Part shown: positions 33,663 through 42,272 of the stretch, in pieces | Layout: each line of letters starts with the position of its first letter | Position numbering within the stretch: the stretch's first letter is position 1 | Source: GCA-003244245 sp035606945 | GTDB taxonomy: Bacteria; Actinomycetota; Actinomycetes; Mycobacteriales; Pseudonocardiaceae | Reading direction: 5' to 3' | DNA length: 64,000 bases | NCBI GenBank assembly: GCA_035606945.1 | Contig: DATNDR010000004.1 | Span: 1-64,000, forward strand | The notes under the pieces: model-generated | Seen by the model: the letters and a program-made list of their open reading frames with translations, nothing else | What the model was told of the DNA's origin: nothing | Databases searched by the model: none | Program-made: the position numbers and the translations under genes

Positions 33663-33819
33663 CCTTGGACCACCTCCTTTCCCGTGTGCCTGCACGCTAT
33701 CCGGCGCCGCGCTGGGGCCGCAACGGCAATGTCAACCCCGGCCCCAGCGCGGCCCAAGCGGCCCCCCACGACCTGGCGCGATACCCGTTCGAGCACAGCG
33801 GTCGCGCTACCATCATGGG

Positions 33820-34254
33820 GTGGACACCAGCTTGCGCCGGACGCTGCACCAGCGGGGGATGCGGCTGACCCCACAACGTCAGCTGGTGCTCGACGCGGTG
33901 CGAGAACTGGAACACGCCACCCCAGAACGCATCTGCGAGCACGTCCAGCGCGTCGCGCCCGCGGTCAACATCACCACCATCTACCGCACTCTTGAGCTAC
34001 TCGAAGGTCTCGATCTGGTGCAACACACCCACCTCGGGCACGGCGCGCCGAGCTACTCCACCCAAGGCCATGGGCACGTCCACCTGGTGTGCCACCGCTG
34101 CGCAGCCGTCACCGAAGTGCCGCCGGAGGAACTCACCGACCTGATCGAGCGGCTGCGGTCCCGGTTCGGGTTCGTGGTCGACCCCAGCCATCTGGCCCTG
34201 TCGGGACGCTGCGCCGAGCACGCCGAACCAGCGGTGGAGAACAACGGCTCGTGA
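33820..34254 (+). CDS. Fur-family metalloregulator
   Basis: A 144-residue Fur protein. The winged helix (LTPQRQLVLDAVRELEHATP, NITTIYRTLELLEGLDLV) is followed by the dimerisation domain with HGHVHLVCHRCAAVTEVP, giving the regulatory His and the first CxxC. The second CxxC of Fur is reduced to one Cys (GRCAEH), so the structural zinc site is atypical, as in Nur/Zur-like variants. It could sense Ni, Zn or Fe. GTG 33820; the stop overlaps the start of ygfZ (GTGA). Confidence 0.9.
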   Translation: MDTSLRRTLHQRGMRLTPQRQLVLDAVRELEHATPERICEHVQRVAPAVNITTIYRTLELLEGLDLVQHTHLGHGAPSYSTQGHGHVHLVCHRCAAVTEVPPEELTDLIERLRSRFGFVVDPSHLALSGRCAEHAEPAVENNGS

Positions 34255-35282
34255 CCTCACCACTGCTGCAGTTGCCGGGCGCGGTGCGCCCGTCCGAGGG
34301 CTCCCCCGACCCCGGCGTCGCCTGGCACCACGGCGACCCGCTCGGTGAGCAGCGCGCCGCCGAGCGCAGGGTGGCGGTAGTGGACCGGTCCAACCGGGAG
34401 ATCATCGCCGTGCCGGGTGAGGACCGGCTGACCTGGTTGCACACCATCACCTCCCAGCACCTGCTCGCGCTGGGAGACGGCGAGCACACCGAGGCACTGG
34501 TGCTGGACCTGCGCGGACATGTCGAGCACCACGCGGTGGTGTCCCATGTGGACGGCACGGTGTGGCTGGACACCGAGCCGGGCGCAGCGCAGAGGCTGCT
34601 GGCCTACCTGAACTCGATGGTGTTCTGGTCGAAGGTGGTCCCGCGAGATGCGACGACGGAACGAGCCGTGCTATCCCTGCTCGGCCCTGACTCTGACCGG
34701 GTGATCGCAGCAGTCGGGGATCTAGGCGGTTTCGTCCGCGTCGCGGCCGGTCGGACGGACCTGGTGGTGCCCCGTGACGAGCTCAGCCAGGTCTGGCGGC
34801 GACTCGTCGAGGCCGGCGCCACCCCGGCGGGCACCTGGGCCTACGAGGCCATCCGCGCCGCGACCCTGCATCCTCGGCTGGGCATCGACACCGACGAGCG
34901 CACCATCCCGCATGAGGTCGGCTGGATCGGTCCTGCGGTGCACCTGGATAAGGGGTGTTACCGGGGCCAGGAGACGGTGGCTCGGGTGGCCAATCTGGGC
35001 CGGCCGCCGCGGCGGATGGTGCTGCTGCACCTGGAGTCACCCGAGCAGGCGCCCAGCACCGGGGACCCGGTACGGGCCGGCGAGCGTGTCGTCGGCCGGG
35101 TCGGCACCGTGGCCGTCCACCACGAACTGGGTCCCATCGCCCTAGCCCTGCTCAAACGCTCCATAGAACCTGACACCCCGCTACAGGCGGGCGAAGCGGC
35201 AGCCTCCATCGACCCCACCAGCCTCCCCCCCGACACCGGCGAACCCCCCGGCCGCGCCGCGCTGCGCCGTCTCCGGGGATAA
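34251..35282 (+). CDS. ygfZ: Folate-binding YgfZ/GcvT-like protein
   Basis: A 343-residue tetrahydrofolate-binding protein of the YgfZ/IbaG-linked family that supports iron-sulfur cluster enzymes. The family motif K-G-C-Y-x-G-Q-E is seen as DKGCYRGQETVAR near residue 233. The N-terminal part carries LTWLHTITSQHL and the GcvT fold. It overlaps fur by 4 nt (GTGA), so the two are translationally coupled. Confidence 0.92.
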   Translation: MTSPLLQLPGAVRPSEGSPDPGVAWHHGDPLGEQRAAERRVAVVDRSNREIIAVPGEDRLTWLHTITSQHLLALGDGEHTEALVLDLRGHVEHHAVVSHVDGTVWLDTEPGAAQRLLAYLNSMVFWSKVVPRDATTERAVLSLLGPDSDRVIAAVGDLGGFVRVAAGRTDLVVPRDELSQVWRRLVEAGATPAGTWAYEAIRAATLHPRLGIDTDERTIPHEVGWIGPAVHLDKGCYRGQETVARVANLGRPPRRMVLLHLESPEQAPSTGDPVRAGERVVGRVGTVAVHHELGPIALALLKRSIEPDTPLQAGEAAASIDPTSLPPDTGEPPGRAALRRLRG

Positions 35283-35364
35283 CCGAACGCATGGAGCAGG
35301 CTCAGCGTTTTATCGCACCCCGAACTACCCCGCCCAGCCCGCTGAATGCGAGGCAGGTGGCAGG

Positions 35365-35907
35365 ATGAGCGGCGTGATCGAGCGGATACTCGAGCCCGGG
35401 TTTGTGGCTGGGCTCGGGGAGCTACCGATGGGGGAGGTGCGGGCGCGGCGGGATCTCGCGGCGCAGGAGGAGACCGACCTGTCCTACCTTCGACGGCTGC
35501 TGCACGCCCGAATCGACATCGTGCGCGCCGAACAGCGACGGCGCCAGGAGGGCAGCAGCGCTCCCGTCGTCGGCGAGCTGGCGGCGATCCTGGCCGAGAA
35601 CGCCATCGCCCCGGCGACCGGATCGGGCCGCCACCAACCGTTACAGCCCTCGCGGGTCGAGGCGCACCGCCGCCACATCGAGGCGCTGGTCGCCGATGTC
35701 GACCTGTCCGATGTGGGCTCGCTGTCCGCCGAGCAGCTCGCCGGCGCGCTGGCGGCCTACCAGACGGAGGAGACGTCGGTGTCTCGCCGTCGCCGCGAGG
35801 TGCAGCACGTGGTGGACACCTGCAATGCCGAGATCGGTTCCCGGTATGCCCAGGGAACAGCCTCGGTGGACGAGCTGCTCGCCGAGCAACGCGGACTCAC
35901 CAACTGA
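35365..35907 (+). CDS. RsiG-like c-di-GMP-responsive anti-sigma protein
   Basis: A 180-residue helical protein. It contains two copies of the RsiG signature E-x3-S-x2-R-x3-Q-x3-D. The second is perfect (E136, S140, R143, Q147, D151); the first is E36, S40, R43, H47, D51, with Gln replaced by His. In Streptomyces RsiG binds a c-di-GMP dimer through these motifs and holds the sigma factor WhiG. Older annotations call homologues aerial mycelium formation protein. The sigma partner is not in this window. Confidence 0.8.
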   Translation: MSGVIERILEPGFVAGLGELPMGEVRARRDLAAQEETDLSYLRRLLHARIDIVRAEQRRRQEGSSAPVVGELAAILAENAIAPATGSGRHQPLQPSRVEAHRRHIEALVADVDLSDVGSLSAEQLAGALAAYQTEETSVSRRRREVQHVVDTCNAEIGSRYAQGTASVDELLAEQRGLTN

Positions 35908-36052
35908 CGCCGCCCGACACTCCCGGCGGGAGCTGCCACGTCGCATCCGCTGCGGGGAACCCTGTACGGTGGTAGCCAACGGATTGTTGTCGAGCGAACG
36001 AGGCCGCCGCTCCCCCGGATGGCCCCGTCCCTGCGTGCGAGGGGGTCGAGCC

Positions 36053-36247
36053 ATGGGGCGCGGCCGAGCCAAGGCCAAGCAGACGAAGGTGGCCCGGGAG
36101 CTCAAGTACAGCTCTCCCGCCACGGATCTCGAAGCTCTGCAACGCGAGCTGTCGGGCGGCAACGGCGGCAACCACAGTGACAGCTACGGTGAATCGGACC
36201 GCAGCGAGGACTCCTACGCCGACGAGTATGACGAATACCGTCGCTGA
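36053..36247 (+). CDS. DUF3073 protein
   Basis: A 64-residue small protein of the actinobacterial DUF3073 family: MGRGRAKAKQTKVARELKY then an acidic Ser/Asp/Tyr-rich tail. The basic N-terminus is the conserved part. ATG 36053 is chosen because the family begins there; the frame opens upstream over the rsiG-like gene. Next to purM on the opposite strand, as in M. tuberculosis Rv0810c. Function unknown. Confidence 0.9.
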   Translation: MGRGRAKAKQTKVARELKYSSPATDLEALQRELSGGNGGNHSDSYGESDRSEDSYADEYDEYRR

Positions 36248-36264
36248 CACTGATCCGGCTCCGA

Positions 36265-37362
36265 TCAAAACCGTGGATGCTCCCCGTGCAGCATCGCGCG
36301 AGCGGACCCTTTCGAGTCGACATCGACGGTGACATCACGCGATTTGCGCACCTCGCCGAGAACCCACGCGGGAACGTGCCGCGCGGTGAGCACGGCCAGC
36401 GCCCGATCCACCTCGGCGGCGTCGACCACCGCGACCATCCCGACACCCATGTTGAACGTGTTTTCCATCTCCGCGCGCTCCACCCGGCCCCGGCGGGCGA
36501 TCAGCGCGAACTCGGCGGCCGGCGTCCAGCTGCCGCGATCGAGCACCGCAACCAGCCCGCGCGGCATCACTCGCGACAAGTTCGCCACCAACCCGCCGCC
36601 GGTGATGTGGGCGAAGGTTCGCACCTCGGTCTCCGCTACCAGGGCCAGGCAGTGCTTGGCATAGATCCGGGTTGGTTCGAGCAGCTGCTCTCCCAACGTG
36701 CGGCCGAACTCCTCGACATGCCCCTCCAACGGCATCCGGGCGATATCCAGTAGCACATGCCGGGCCAGCGAATAGCCGTTGGAGTGCAGCCCCGACGAGC
36801 CCATCGCCACCACCACGTCACCGGGACGGACACACTCCGGCCCGAGGATCGCATCGGCCTCGACGACACCCACGCCGGTCGCGGACAGGTCGTAGTCGTC
36901 GTCGGTCATCATCCCGGGATGCTCGGCGGTCTCCCCGCCCAACAGCGCGCAGCCGGCCTGGACGCAGCCATCGGCGATTCCCCGGACGAGCTCCGCGATG
37001 CGTTCCGGCACCACCTTCCCGACCGCTATGTAGTCCTGCAGGAACAGCGGTTCTGCTCCGCAGACCACCAGATCGTCGACGACCATCGCGACCAGATCGA
37101 GGCCGATGGTGTGATGGACGTCCATCGCCTGCGCCACGGCGATCTTGGTGCCGACACCGTCGGTGGAACTGGCCAGCACGGGTTCGCGCCAGCGCTCCAG
37201 TTTGAGCTTGAACAGGCCGGCGAAACCGCCGATCGTGCCCAGCACCTCCGGGCGGCGTGCTCGTTCGGTGTGTGGGCGCAGTGCGGCGACCGCCTGTTCC
37301 CCGGCAGCGATATTCACCCCGGCCGCTGCGTAGGTCCTGCGTGGGTTGTCGATCTCGGTCAT
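36265..37362 (-). CDS. purM: Phosphoribosylformylglycinamidine cyclo-ligase
   Basis: A 365-residue AIR synthetase, converting FGAM to AIR in purine synthesis. The start TYAAAGVNIAAGEQAV, the ATP-binding stretch DGVGTKIAVAQAM and DLVAMVVDDLVVCGAEPLFL are clear, with GSSGLHSNGYSLAR and HITGGGLVANLSRVMP later. It follows purF by 97 nt on the minus strand. The order purL-purF-purM with small genes between is conserved in mycobacteria. Confidence 0.96.
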   Translation of the reverse strand: MTEIDNPRRTYAAAGVNIAAGEQAVAALRPHTERARRPEVLGTIGGFAGLFKLKLERWREPVLASSTDGVGTKIAVAQAMDVHHTIGLDLVAMVVDDLVVCGAEPLFLQDYIAVGKVVPERIAELVRGIADGCVQAGCALLGGETAEHPGMMTDDDYDLSATGVGVVEADAILGPECVRPGDVVVAMGSSGLHSNGYSLARHVLLDIARMPLEGHVEEFGRTLGEQLLEPTRIYAKHCLALVAETEVRTFAHITGGGLVANLSRVMPRGLVAVLDRGSWTPAAEFALIARRGRVERAEMENTFNMGVGMVAVVDAAEVDRALAVLTARHVPAWVLGEVRKSRDVTVDVDSKGSARAMLHGEHPRF

Positions 37363-37459
37363 GGCGAGCGCTCCAGGACACGTGGTGATGGCGCGAAAGA
37401 TGCCCCGACGAGCTGTTACAGCAACGTTACCCGGTCACAGACCCGGTCAGGGTCCGTGT

Positions 37460-39013
37460 CTAGGGACGGTGTAGGGCATCTTCGGCGCCGGTCCCCACCG
37501 GTAAGGCCGGCGCAGCGTCACCGGCGATGCCGCGCTCCACCCCGTCGAGCTCTTCGAGCAGGTGCTTGCCGATGGACTCGCCGGCGGGCAGCGGGATCGG
37601 ATAGCGACCGTCGAAGCACGCCGTGCACAACCGGGACGCCGGCTGCTCGGAGGCAGCGATGAGGTTGTCCAGGCTGACGTAACCGAGGCTGTCGGCGCCG
37701 ATACAGCGCCGGATCCCGTCGACCCCCGCGCCGTTGGCGATCAGTTCGGCGCGGGAGGCGAAGTCGATGCCGTAGAAACACGGCCAGCGCACCGGCGGGC
37801 TGGCGATGCGGACGTGTACCTCGATCGCGCCAGCCTCGCGCAGCATCCGGACCAGCGCGCGCTGGGTGTTGCCGCGCACGATGGAGTCGTCCACCACCAC
37901 CAGGCGCTTGCCGCGGATGACGTCACGTAGTGGGTTGAGTTTGAGGCGGATGCCCAGCTGCCGGATCGTCTGAGAGGGCTGGATGAAGGTGCGCCCGACG
38001 TAGGCATTTTTCACCAGGCCCTTCCCGTAGGGGATGCCCGAGGCTTCGGCGTAACCGATCGCGGCCGGCGTGCCCGATTCGGGTACCGGAATCACCAGAT
38101 CGGCCTCGACCGGGTGCTCCTTCGCCAACCGGCGGCCGATCTCGACGCGGGTGGCGTGCACGCCGCGCCCGGCGATCGTGGTGTCCGGCCGGGCCAGGTA
38201 GACGTACTCGAACACGCAGCCCTTGGGCTCGGGGCTGGCGAAGCGGGAGCTGCGCAGCCCGTCGGGGTCGATGGCCAGCAGCTCACCCGGCTCCACCTCA
38301 CGGACGAAGCTCGCGCCGACGATGTCCAGTGCCGCGGTCTCGCTGGCCACCACCCAGCCGCGCTCCAGCCTGCCCAGCACCAGCGGGCGGACGCCGTGCG
38401 GGTCGCGCGCCGCATACAGGGTGTCCTCATCGCAGAACACCAGCGAGAACGCCCCCCGCAACCGGGGCAGCACCCGCTGGGCCGCGTTTTCGATCCCGAT
38501 GTCCGCGGCGGCCGCAGCAAGCAGGCCGGTGATCAGATCCGAGTCGGTGGTCGCCCCGTTCCGGGCGCCGATCTTGCGGGCCTGGATGAGCAGCTCAGCG
38601 GTGTTGACCAGGTTGCCGTTGTGGCCCAGCGCCAGGCCGGACCCGGCGGCCGTGGTGTGGAAGGTGGGCTGGGCGTTCTCCCACGTCGTCGAGCCGGTGG
38701 TGGAGTACCGGCAGTGGCCGACGGCGATGTGCCCGGTCAGGCTGGACAACACCTGCTCATCGAACACCTGGCTGACCAAGCCGAGATCTTTGAACACCAG
38801 CACCTGCGAGCCATCGGACACCGCGATGCCGGCGGCCTCCTGGCCCCGGTGCTGCAACGCGTACAGGCCGAAGTAGGCGAGTTTGGCGACCTCTTCACCG
38901 GGTGCCCATACACCGAATACCCCACACTCTTCGCGCGGTCCGGCATAGTCTTCGCGGTCGTCTCGACGGTCGGGGTCTTGCCGGGGCTCATCGTTGCCCA
39001 CGTGCGACTCCAC
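37460..39013 (-). CDS. purF: Amidophosphoribosyltransferase
   Basis: A 517-residue enzyme making phosphoribosylamine, the first purine step. A 30-residue propeptide precedes the N-terminal nucleophile Cys in EECGVFGVW, so it should be processed. The PRPP motif is RLVVVDDSIVRGNT near residue 375 and iron-sulfur ligands appear in WPCFYGIDFAS and CTACFDGRYPIPLP. GTG or ATG 39013 is 39 nt after the TIGR03086 gene. Part of the purS-purQ-purL-...-purF-purM unit. Confidence 0.96.
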   Translation of the reverse strand: MESHVGNDEPRQDPDRRDDREDYAGPREECGVFGVWAPGEEVAKLAYFGLYALQHRGQEAAGIAVSDGSQVLVFKDLGLVSQVFDEQVLSSLTGHIAVGHCRYSTTGSTTWENAQPTFHTTAAGSGLALGHNGNLVNTAELLIQARKIGARNGATTDSDLITGLLAAAAADIGIENAAQRVLPRLRGAFSLVFCDEDTLYAARDPHGVRPLVLGRLERGWVVASETAALDIVGASFVREVEPGELLAIDPDGLRSSRFASPEPKGCVFEYVYLARPDTTIAGRGVHATRVEIGRRLAKEHPVEADLVIPVPESGTPAAIGYAEASGIPYGKGLVKNAYVGRTFIQPSQTIRQLGIRLKLNPLRDVIRGKRLVVVDDSIVRGNTQRALVRMLREAGAIEVHVRIASPPVRWPCFYGIDFASRAELIANGAGVDGIRRCIGADSLGYVSLDNLIAASEQPASRLCTACFDGRYPIPLPAGESIGKHLLEELDGVERGIAGDAAPALPVGTGAEDALHRP

Positions 39014-39052
39014 ACTCGGGGGTATCCAGACAGCCTCGAGTCTACGGGCTGG

Positions 39053-39610
39053 CTACACCCGACGCCCGAGCAGAGCCAGCAACCGGGTCTGCGTGTCGGC
39101 GTCGCCCACCTCGATCGGCGGAGCGAACAGTCCGGTGCCGACCAGTTGATCGACCTGCGGTTCGATGAACGCCAGCACGTCTGACACCAGCTCCTCGTCG
39201 AGCTGCTCGTTCGCTCCGATGGCCCGGGCCAGGTCCCACGTGTGCACCGTGAGGTCCATCGTCATCTCCTGGCAGTAGCCCTCCGCGGGGCGGCGCCCGT
39301 AGGAAAGCTCGACAGATCGCCGTAGCGCACCTGGAGCGGCGAACGCCTCGCGCGCCGCGGCCGCCGCACTCGCCCAGGCCGCCACCGCGTCGTCCCCAAG
39401 CTGATCGCCGTCGAAGCGATCGCCGACATCGTCGACGGTGGCCCCTTCCAGCAGCAGCGGCGCCCACAACTGCTCGACGACCAGGTGATTCACCAGCTGG
39501 CGCACATCCCACTCCGCACACGGCGTGGGCTTATCCCACTGGTCGGGCCGCACCCTCCGCACCCGCGTATCGAACTCCCCCACCGCTTTCTCATATTTCC
39601 CCAACGTCAT
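39053..39610 (-). CDS. TIGR03086/DinB-like maleylpyruvate isomerase-family protein
   Basis: A 185-residue protein of the DinB-like four-helix bundle family TIGR03086. Conserved pieces are TPCAEWDVRQLVNHLVVEQL near residue 33 and TMDLTVHTWDLARAIG near 120, whose His residues form a metal site in mycothiol-dependent relatives. It may be a mycothiol-dependent transferase or isomerase of unknown substrate. ATG 39610 overlaps the upstream gene stop by 4 nt. Confidence 0.85.
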   Translation of the reverse strand: MTLGKYEKAVGEFDTRVRRVRPDQWDKPTPCAEWDVRQLVNHLVVEQLWAPLLLEGATVDDVGDRFDGDQLGDDAVAAWASAAAAAREAFAAPGALRRSVELSYGRRPAEGYCQEMTMDLTVHTWDLARAIGANEQLDEELVSDVLAFIEPQVDQLVGTGLFAPPIEVGDADTQTRLLALLGRRV

Positions 39611-39969
39611 ATCCCCATCGTGCCGCTTATCGCATTCAGCGGCAGCGGCAGCCAGGGGGACAGGTCCGCGCGGGGGCCGGAGGCCACGACGCGGCCTTCG
39701 GTGATCGCGGTCTGCCAGGTGAGGCGAGCAGTGGCCAGTTGGAGCCAGGTTCTGGGGTCGGTTTCGACCACGTTGGGTGGGGTGCCTCTGGTGTGGCGAG
39801 GGCCCGCGACGCACTGCACCGCAGCGAACGGCGGTACCCGCACCTCGACCGCGGCGCCGGGCGCCAGCTGCGCCAACGCGCGAAGGCTGCGCCGCACAGC
39901 TTGCGCGACCTCCGCCCGCCCCGGCTCGCCGGCCGTCCCGTCCAACCACTTCCCCACCTCGTCTCTCAC
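39607..39969 (-). CDS. Sterol carrier family protein
   Basis: A 120-residue protein of the small actinobacterial sterol-carrier-like family found between purL and purF (Rv0807 in M. tuberculosis, as I recall). Visible text: RALAQLAPGAAVEVRVPPFA, PPNVVETDPRTWLQLATARL and ASGPRADLSPWLPL. It may bind a lipid ligand. It overlaps the next gene by ATGA, so translation is coupled, and starts 19 nt after the purL stop. Confidence 0.82.
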   Translation of the reverse strand: MRDEVGKWLDGTAGEPGRAEVAQAVRRSLRALAQLAPGAAVEVRVPPFAAVQCVAGPRHTRGTPPNVVETDPRTWLQLATARLTWQTAITEGRVVASGPRADLSPWLPLPLNAISGTMGI

Positions 39970-39988
39970 CCGCCTCCTCCTATCGCGG

Positions 39989-42223
39989 TCACGGGGTGCC
40001 GAACAGGGCGGAAAGGGTGGAGTTCCAGGCGGTGCGGAGGTCGGTGAGGGGCAAGGGGGCTAGGGGGGTGATGTCCAGGGTGGGAGCGGGGTGGATCTCG
40101 CCTAGGCGGGTCACCGGGACCTGGTGGACCGAGCACAGTTGCGCGACACGCGGGGCATGAGCGCAGGACACGCCAAGGAGGACGCGGGCGGAGGACTCGG
40201 AGAACAGGGCGACGAAGGGATCGACGTTGGCGGGGAGCTCGACCCGGGCGCCGAGATCGCTGAGCAGGCAGGCCTCGACCAGGGCCTGCGCCAGGCCGCC
40301 ATCGGACAGATCGTGGGCTGCGCTGACCAGACCCTCGCGGGCCGCCGCAGCGAGTACTGCGCCGATCGCCTGCTCGCGGGCCAGGTTCACCGCGGGTGGG
40401 CGACCGCCGAGATGGCCGTGCACCTCGTGTGCCCACTCGCTGCCGCCGAGCTCGTCACGGGTGTCGCCGAGCAGCCACACCTCGTCTCCGACTCCGCCCA
40501 ATCCCGTCGGTATCCGGCAGCGGACATCGTCGATCACGCCGAGCACCCCGATCACCGGGGTGGGCAGGATCGCGGTGTCACCGGTCTGGTTGTAGAAGCT
40601 GACATTGCCACCGGTGACCGGGATGCCGAGCTGGGCGCACCCGTCGGCCAGCCCGCGCACCGCGTGGTCGAACTGCCACATCACGCCGGGATCGGTGGGC
40701 GCGCCGAAGTTGAGGCAGTTGGTCACGGCCAGCGGGGTGGCGCCGGTGACCGCCACGTTGCGGTAGGCCTCGGCCAGCGCCAGCTGGGTGCCGGCGTAGG
40801 GGTCCAGCGCGCAGTACCGGGCGTTGCAGTCGGTGGCCACCGCCACCCCGCGTTGGGTGGTCTCGTCGATGCGCACCACACCCGCGTCGCCGGGTTGGGC
40901 CAGCACGGTGCCGCCGCGCACGTAGCGGTCGTACTGGTCGGTCACCCAGGCCCGCGAGCACAGCCCGGGGCTGGCCACCATCCGCAGCACCGTAGCCCGA
41001 ACGTCGTCCACCGTGGACGGCCGGGCCAGCAGGTCCGGAGTGGACGCTTGCAGGTCATCCTGAGTGGACGGTCGCTGCACCGGCCGGTGGTAGACCGGGC
41101 CCTCATGCGCCACGGTGCGCGGCGGCGCGTCCACCACGGTGTCGCTGTGATAGCGAATCACCAGCCGGCCACTATCGGTGACCTCGCCGATCACCGTCGC
41201 GGTGACCTCCCACTTCGCACACAACGCCATGAAGGCGTCTACATCGGACGGGCGCACCACCGCGCACATCCGCTCCTGGGACTCGCTGCACAGGATCTCG
41301 GCCGGTGTCATGCCCGACGCCCGCAGCGGCACCGCGTCGAGAGCCACCTGCATGCCGCCATCGCCGGCGCTGGCCAGCTCGCTGGTCGCGCACGCCAGCC
41401 CCGCCCCACCCAGGTCCTGAATGCCGACCACCAAGCCCGCGGCGTAGAGCTCCAGGCAGCACTCGATCAGCACCTTCTCGGCGAACGGATCACCCACCTG
41501 GACGCTGGGCAGCTTCTTTCGGCCGGCCCCGCTGGTGAAGCTCTCGCTGGCCAGCACTGAGACGCCGCCGATGCCGTCGCGGCCGGTGCGCGCGCCAAAC
41601 AGGACGATCTTGTTGCCGGTACCGCTGGCGTGCGCCCGGTGCAGATCGCTGACCCGCAGCACACCCACGCACAGCGCGTTGACCAGTGGGTTGCCCGCGT
41701 AGGAGGGGTCGAAGCCGACCTCGCCACCGATGTTGGGCAACCCGAGGCAGTTGCCGTAGCCACCGATCCCCGCGACCACGCCGGGCAGTACCCGCGCGGT
41801 GTCGGGAGCGTCCGCGGGGCCGAAACGCAACGAATCCAGCACCGCGATCGGGCGGGCGCCCATGGCCATGATGTCGCGCACGATTCCGCCAACTCCGGTC
41901 GCGGCCCCCTGATAGGGCTCCACATAGGACGGATGGTTGTGCGACTCGATCTTGAAGGTGACCGCCCAGCCGTCGCCGACCTCGACGACACCGGCGTTGT
42001 CCCCGATCCCGGCGAGCATGCGCTGGCGCATCGCCGCGGTGGTGGTCTCCCCGAAATAGCGCAGGTGCACCTTGGACGACTTGTACGAGCAGTGCTCGCT
42101 CCACATCACCGAGTACATCGCCAGCTCGGCGTCACTCGGCCGGCGCCCGAGGATCTCGATGATCCGCGCGTACTCGTCGTCCGCCAGACCCAGTTCCCGG
42201 TACGGCTGCTCAGTGGTCACCAC
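39989..42223 (-). CDS. purL: Phosphoribosylformylglycinamidine synthase II
   Basis: A 744-residue small-type PurL that makes FGAM with PurQ (glutaminase) and PurS. It begins YRELGLADDEYARIIEILGR; conserved parts are VMWSEHCSYKSSKVHLRYFG near residue 40, the ATP site DYSGAATGVGG-like EPYQGAATGVGGIVRDIMAM and the later NCLNFGAPTDPGVMWQFDHA. It lies upstream of purF on the minus strand; a Uma2 gene separates it from purQ. Confidence 0.96.
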   Translation of the reverse strand: MVTTEQPYRELGLADDEYARIIEILGRRPSDAELAMYSVMWSEHCSYKSSKVHLRYFGETTTAAMRQRMLAGIGDNAGVVEVGDGWAVTFKIESHNHPSYVEPYQGAATGVGGIVRDIMAMGARPIAVLDSLRFGPADAPDTARVLPGVVAGIGGYGNCLGLPNIGGEVGFDPSYAGNPLVNALCVGVLRVSDLHRAHASGTGNKIVLFGARTGRDGIGGVSVLASESFTSGAGRKKLPSVQVGDPFAEKVLIECCLELYAAGLVVGIQDLGGAGLACATSELASAGDGGMQVALDAVPLRASGMTPAEILCSESQERMCAVVRPSDVDAFMALCAKWEVTATVIGEVTDSGRLVIRYHSDTVVDAPPRTVAHEGPVYHRPVQRPSTQDDLQASTPDLLARPSTVDDVRATVLRMVASPGLCSRAWVTDQYDRYVRGGTVLAQPGDAGVVRIDETTQRGVAVATDCNARYCALDPYAGTQLALAEAYRNVAVTGATPLAVTNCLNFGAPTDPGVMWQFDHAVRGLADGCAQLGIPVTGGNVSFYNQTGDTAILPTPVIGVLGVIDDVRCRIPTGLGGVGDEVWLLGDTRDELGGSEWAHEVHGHLGGRPPAVNLAREQAIGAVLAAAAREGLVSAAHDLSDGGLAQALVEACLLSDLGARVELPANVDPFVALFSESSARVLLGVSCAHAPRVAQLCSVHQVPVTRLGEIHPAPTLDITPLAPLPLTDLRTAWNSTLSALFGTP

Positions 42224-42272
42224 ACTTCGAGGGTATGCGGCGCTCTAGACTTCACCCCAGGAGGAGGCGACG

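Noticed and set aside
33528..33995. 155-codon plus-strand frame over the fur start
   Set aside because: It conflicts with the clear fur gene and its composition is low complexity; better explained by the minus-strand small transcript and the fur promoter.
39053..39949. Longer 298-residue version of the TIGR03086 protein
   Set aside because: The extra N-terminal text is an out-of-frame reading of the sterol-carrier-family gene; the family begins at MTLGKYEKAV and overlaps it by ATGA.
40124..41560. 478-codon plus-strand frame within purL
   Set aside because: Antisense to a well-conserved purL and compositionally His/Gly/Arg-rich; no supporting motif.
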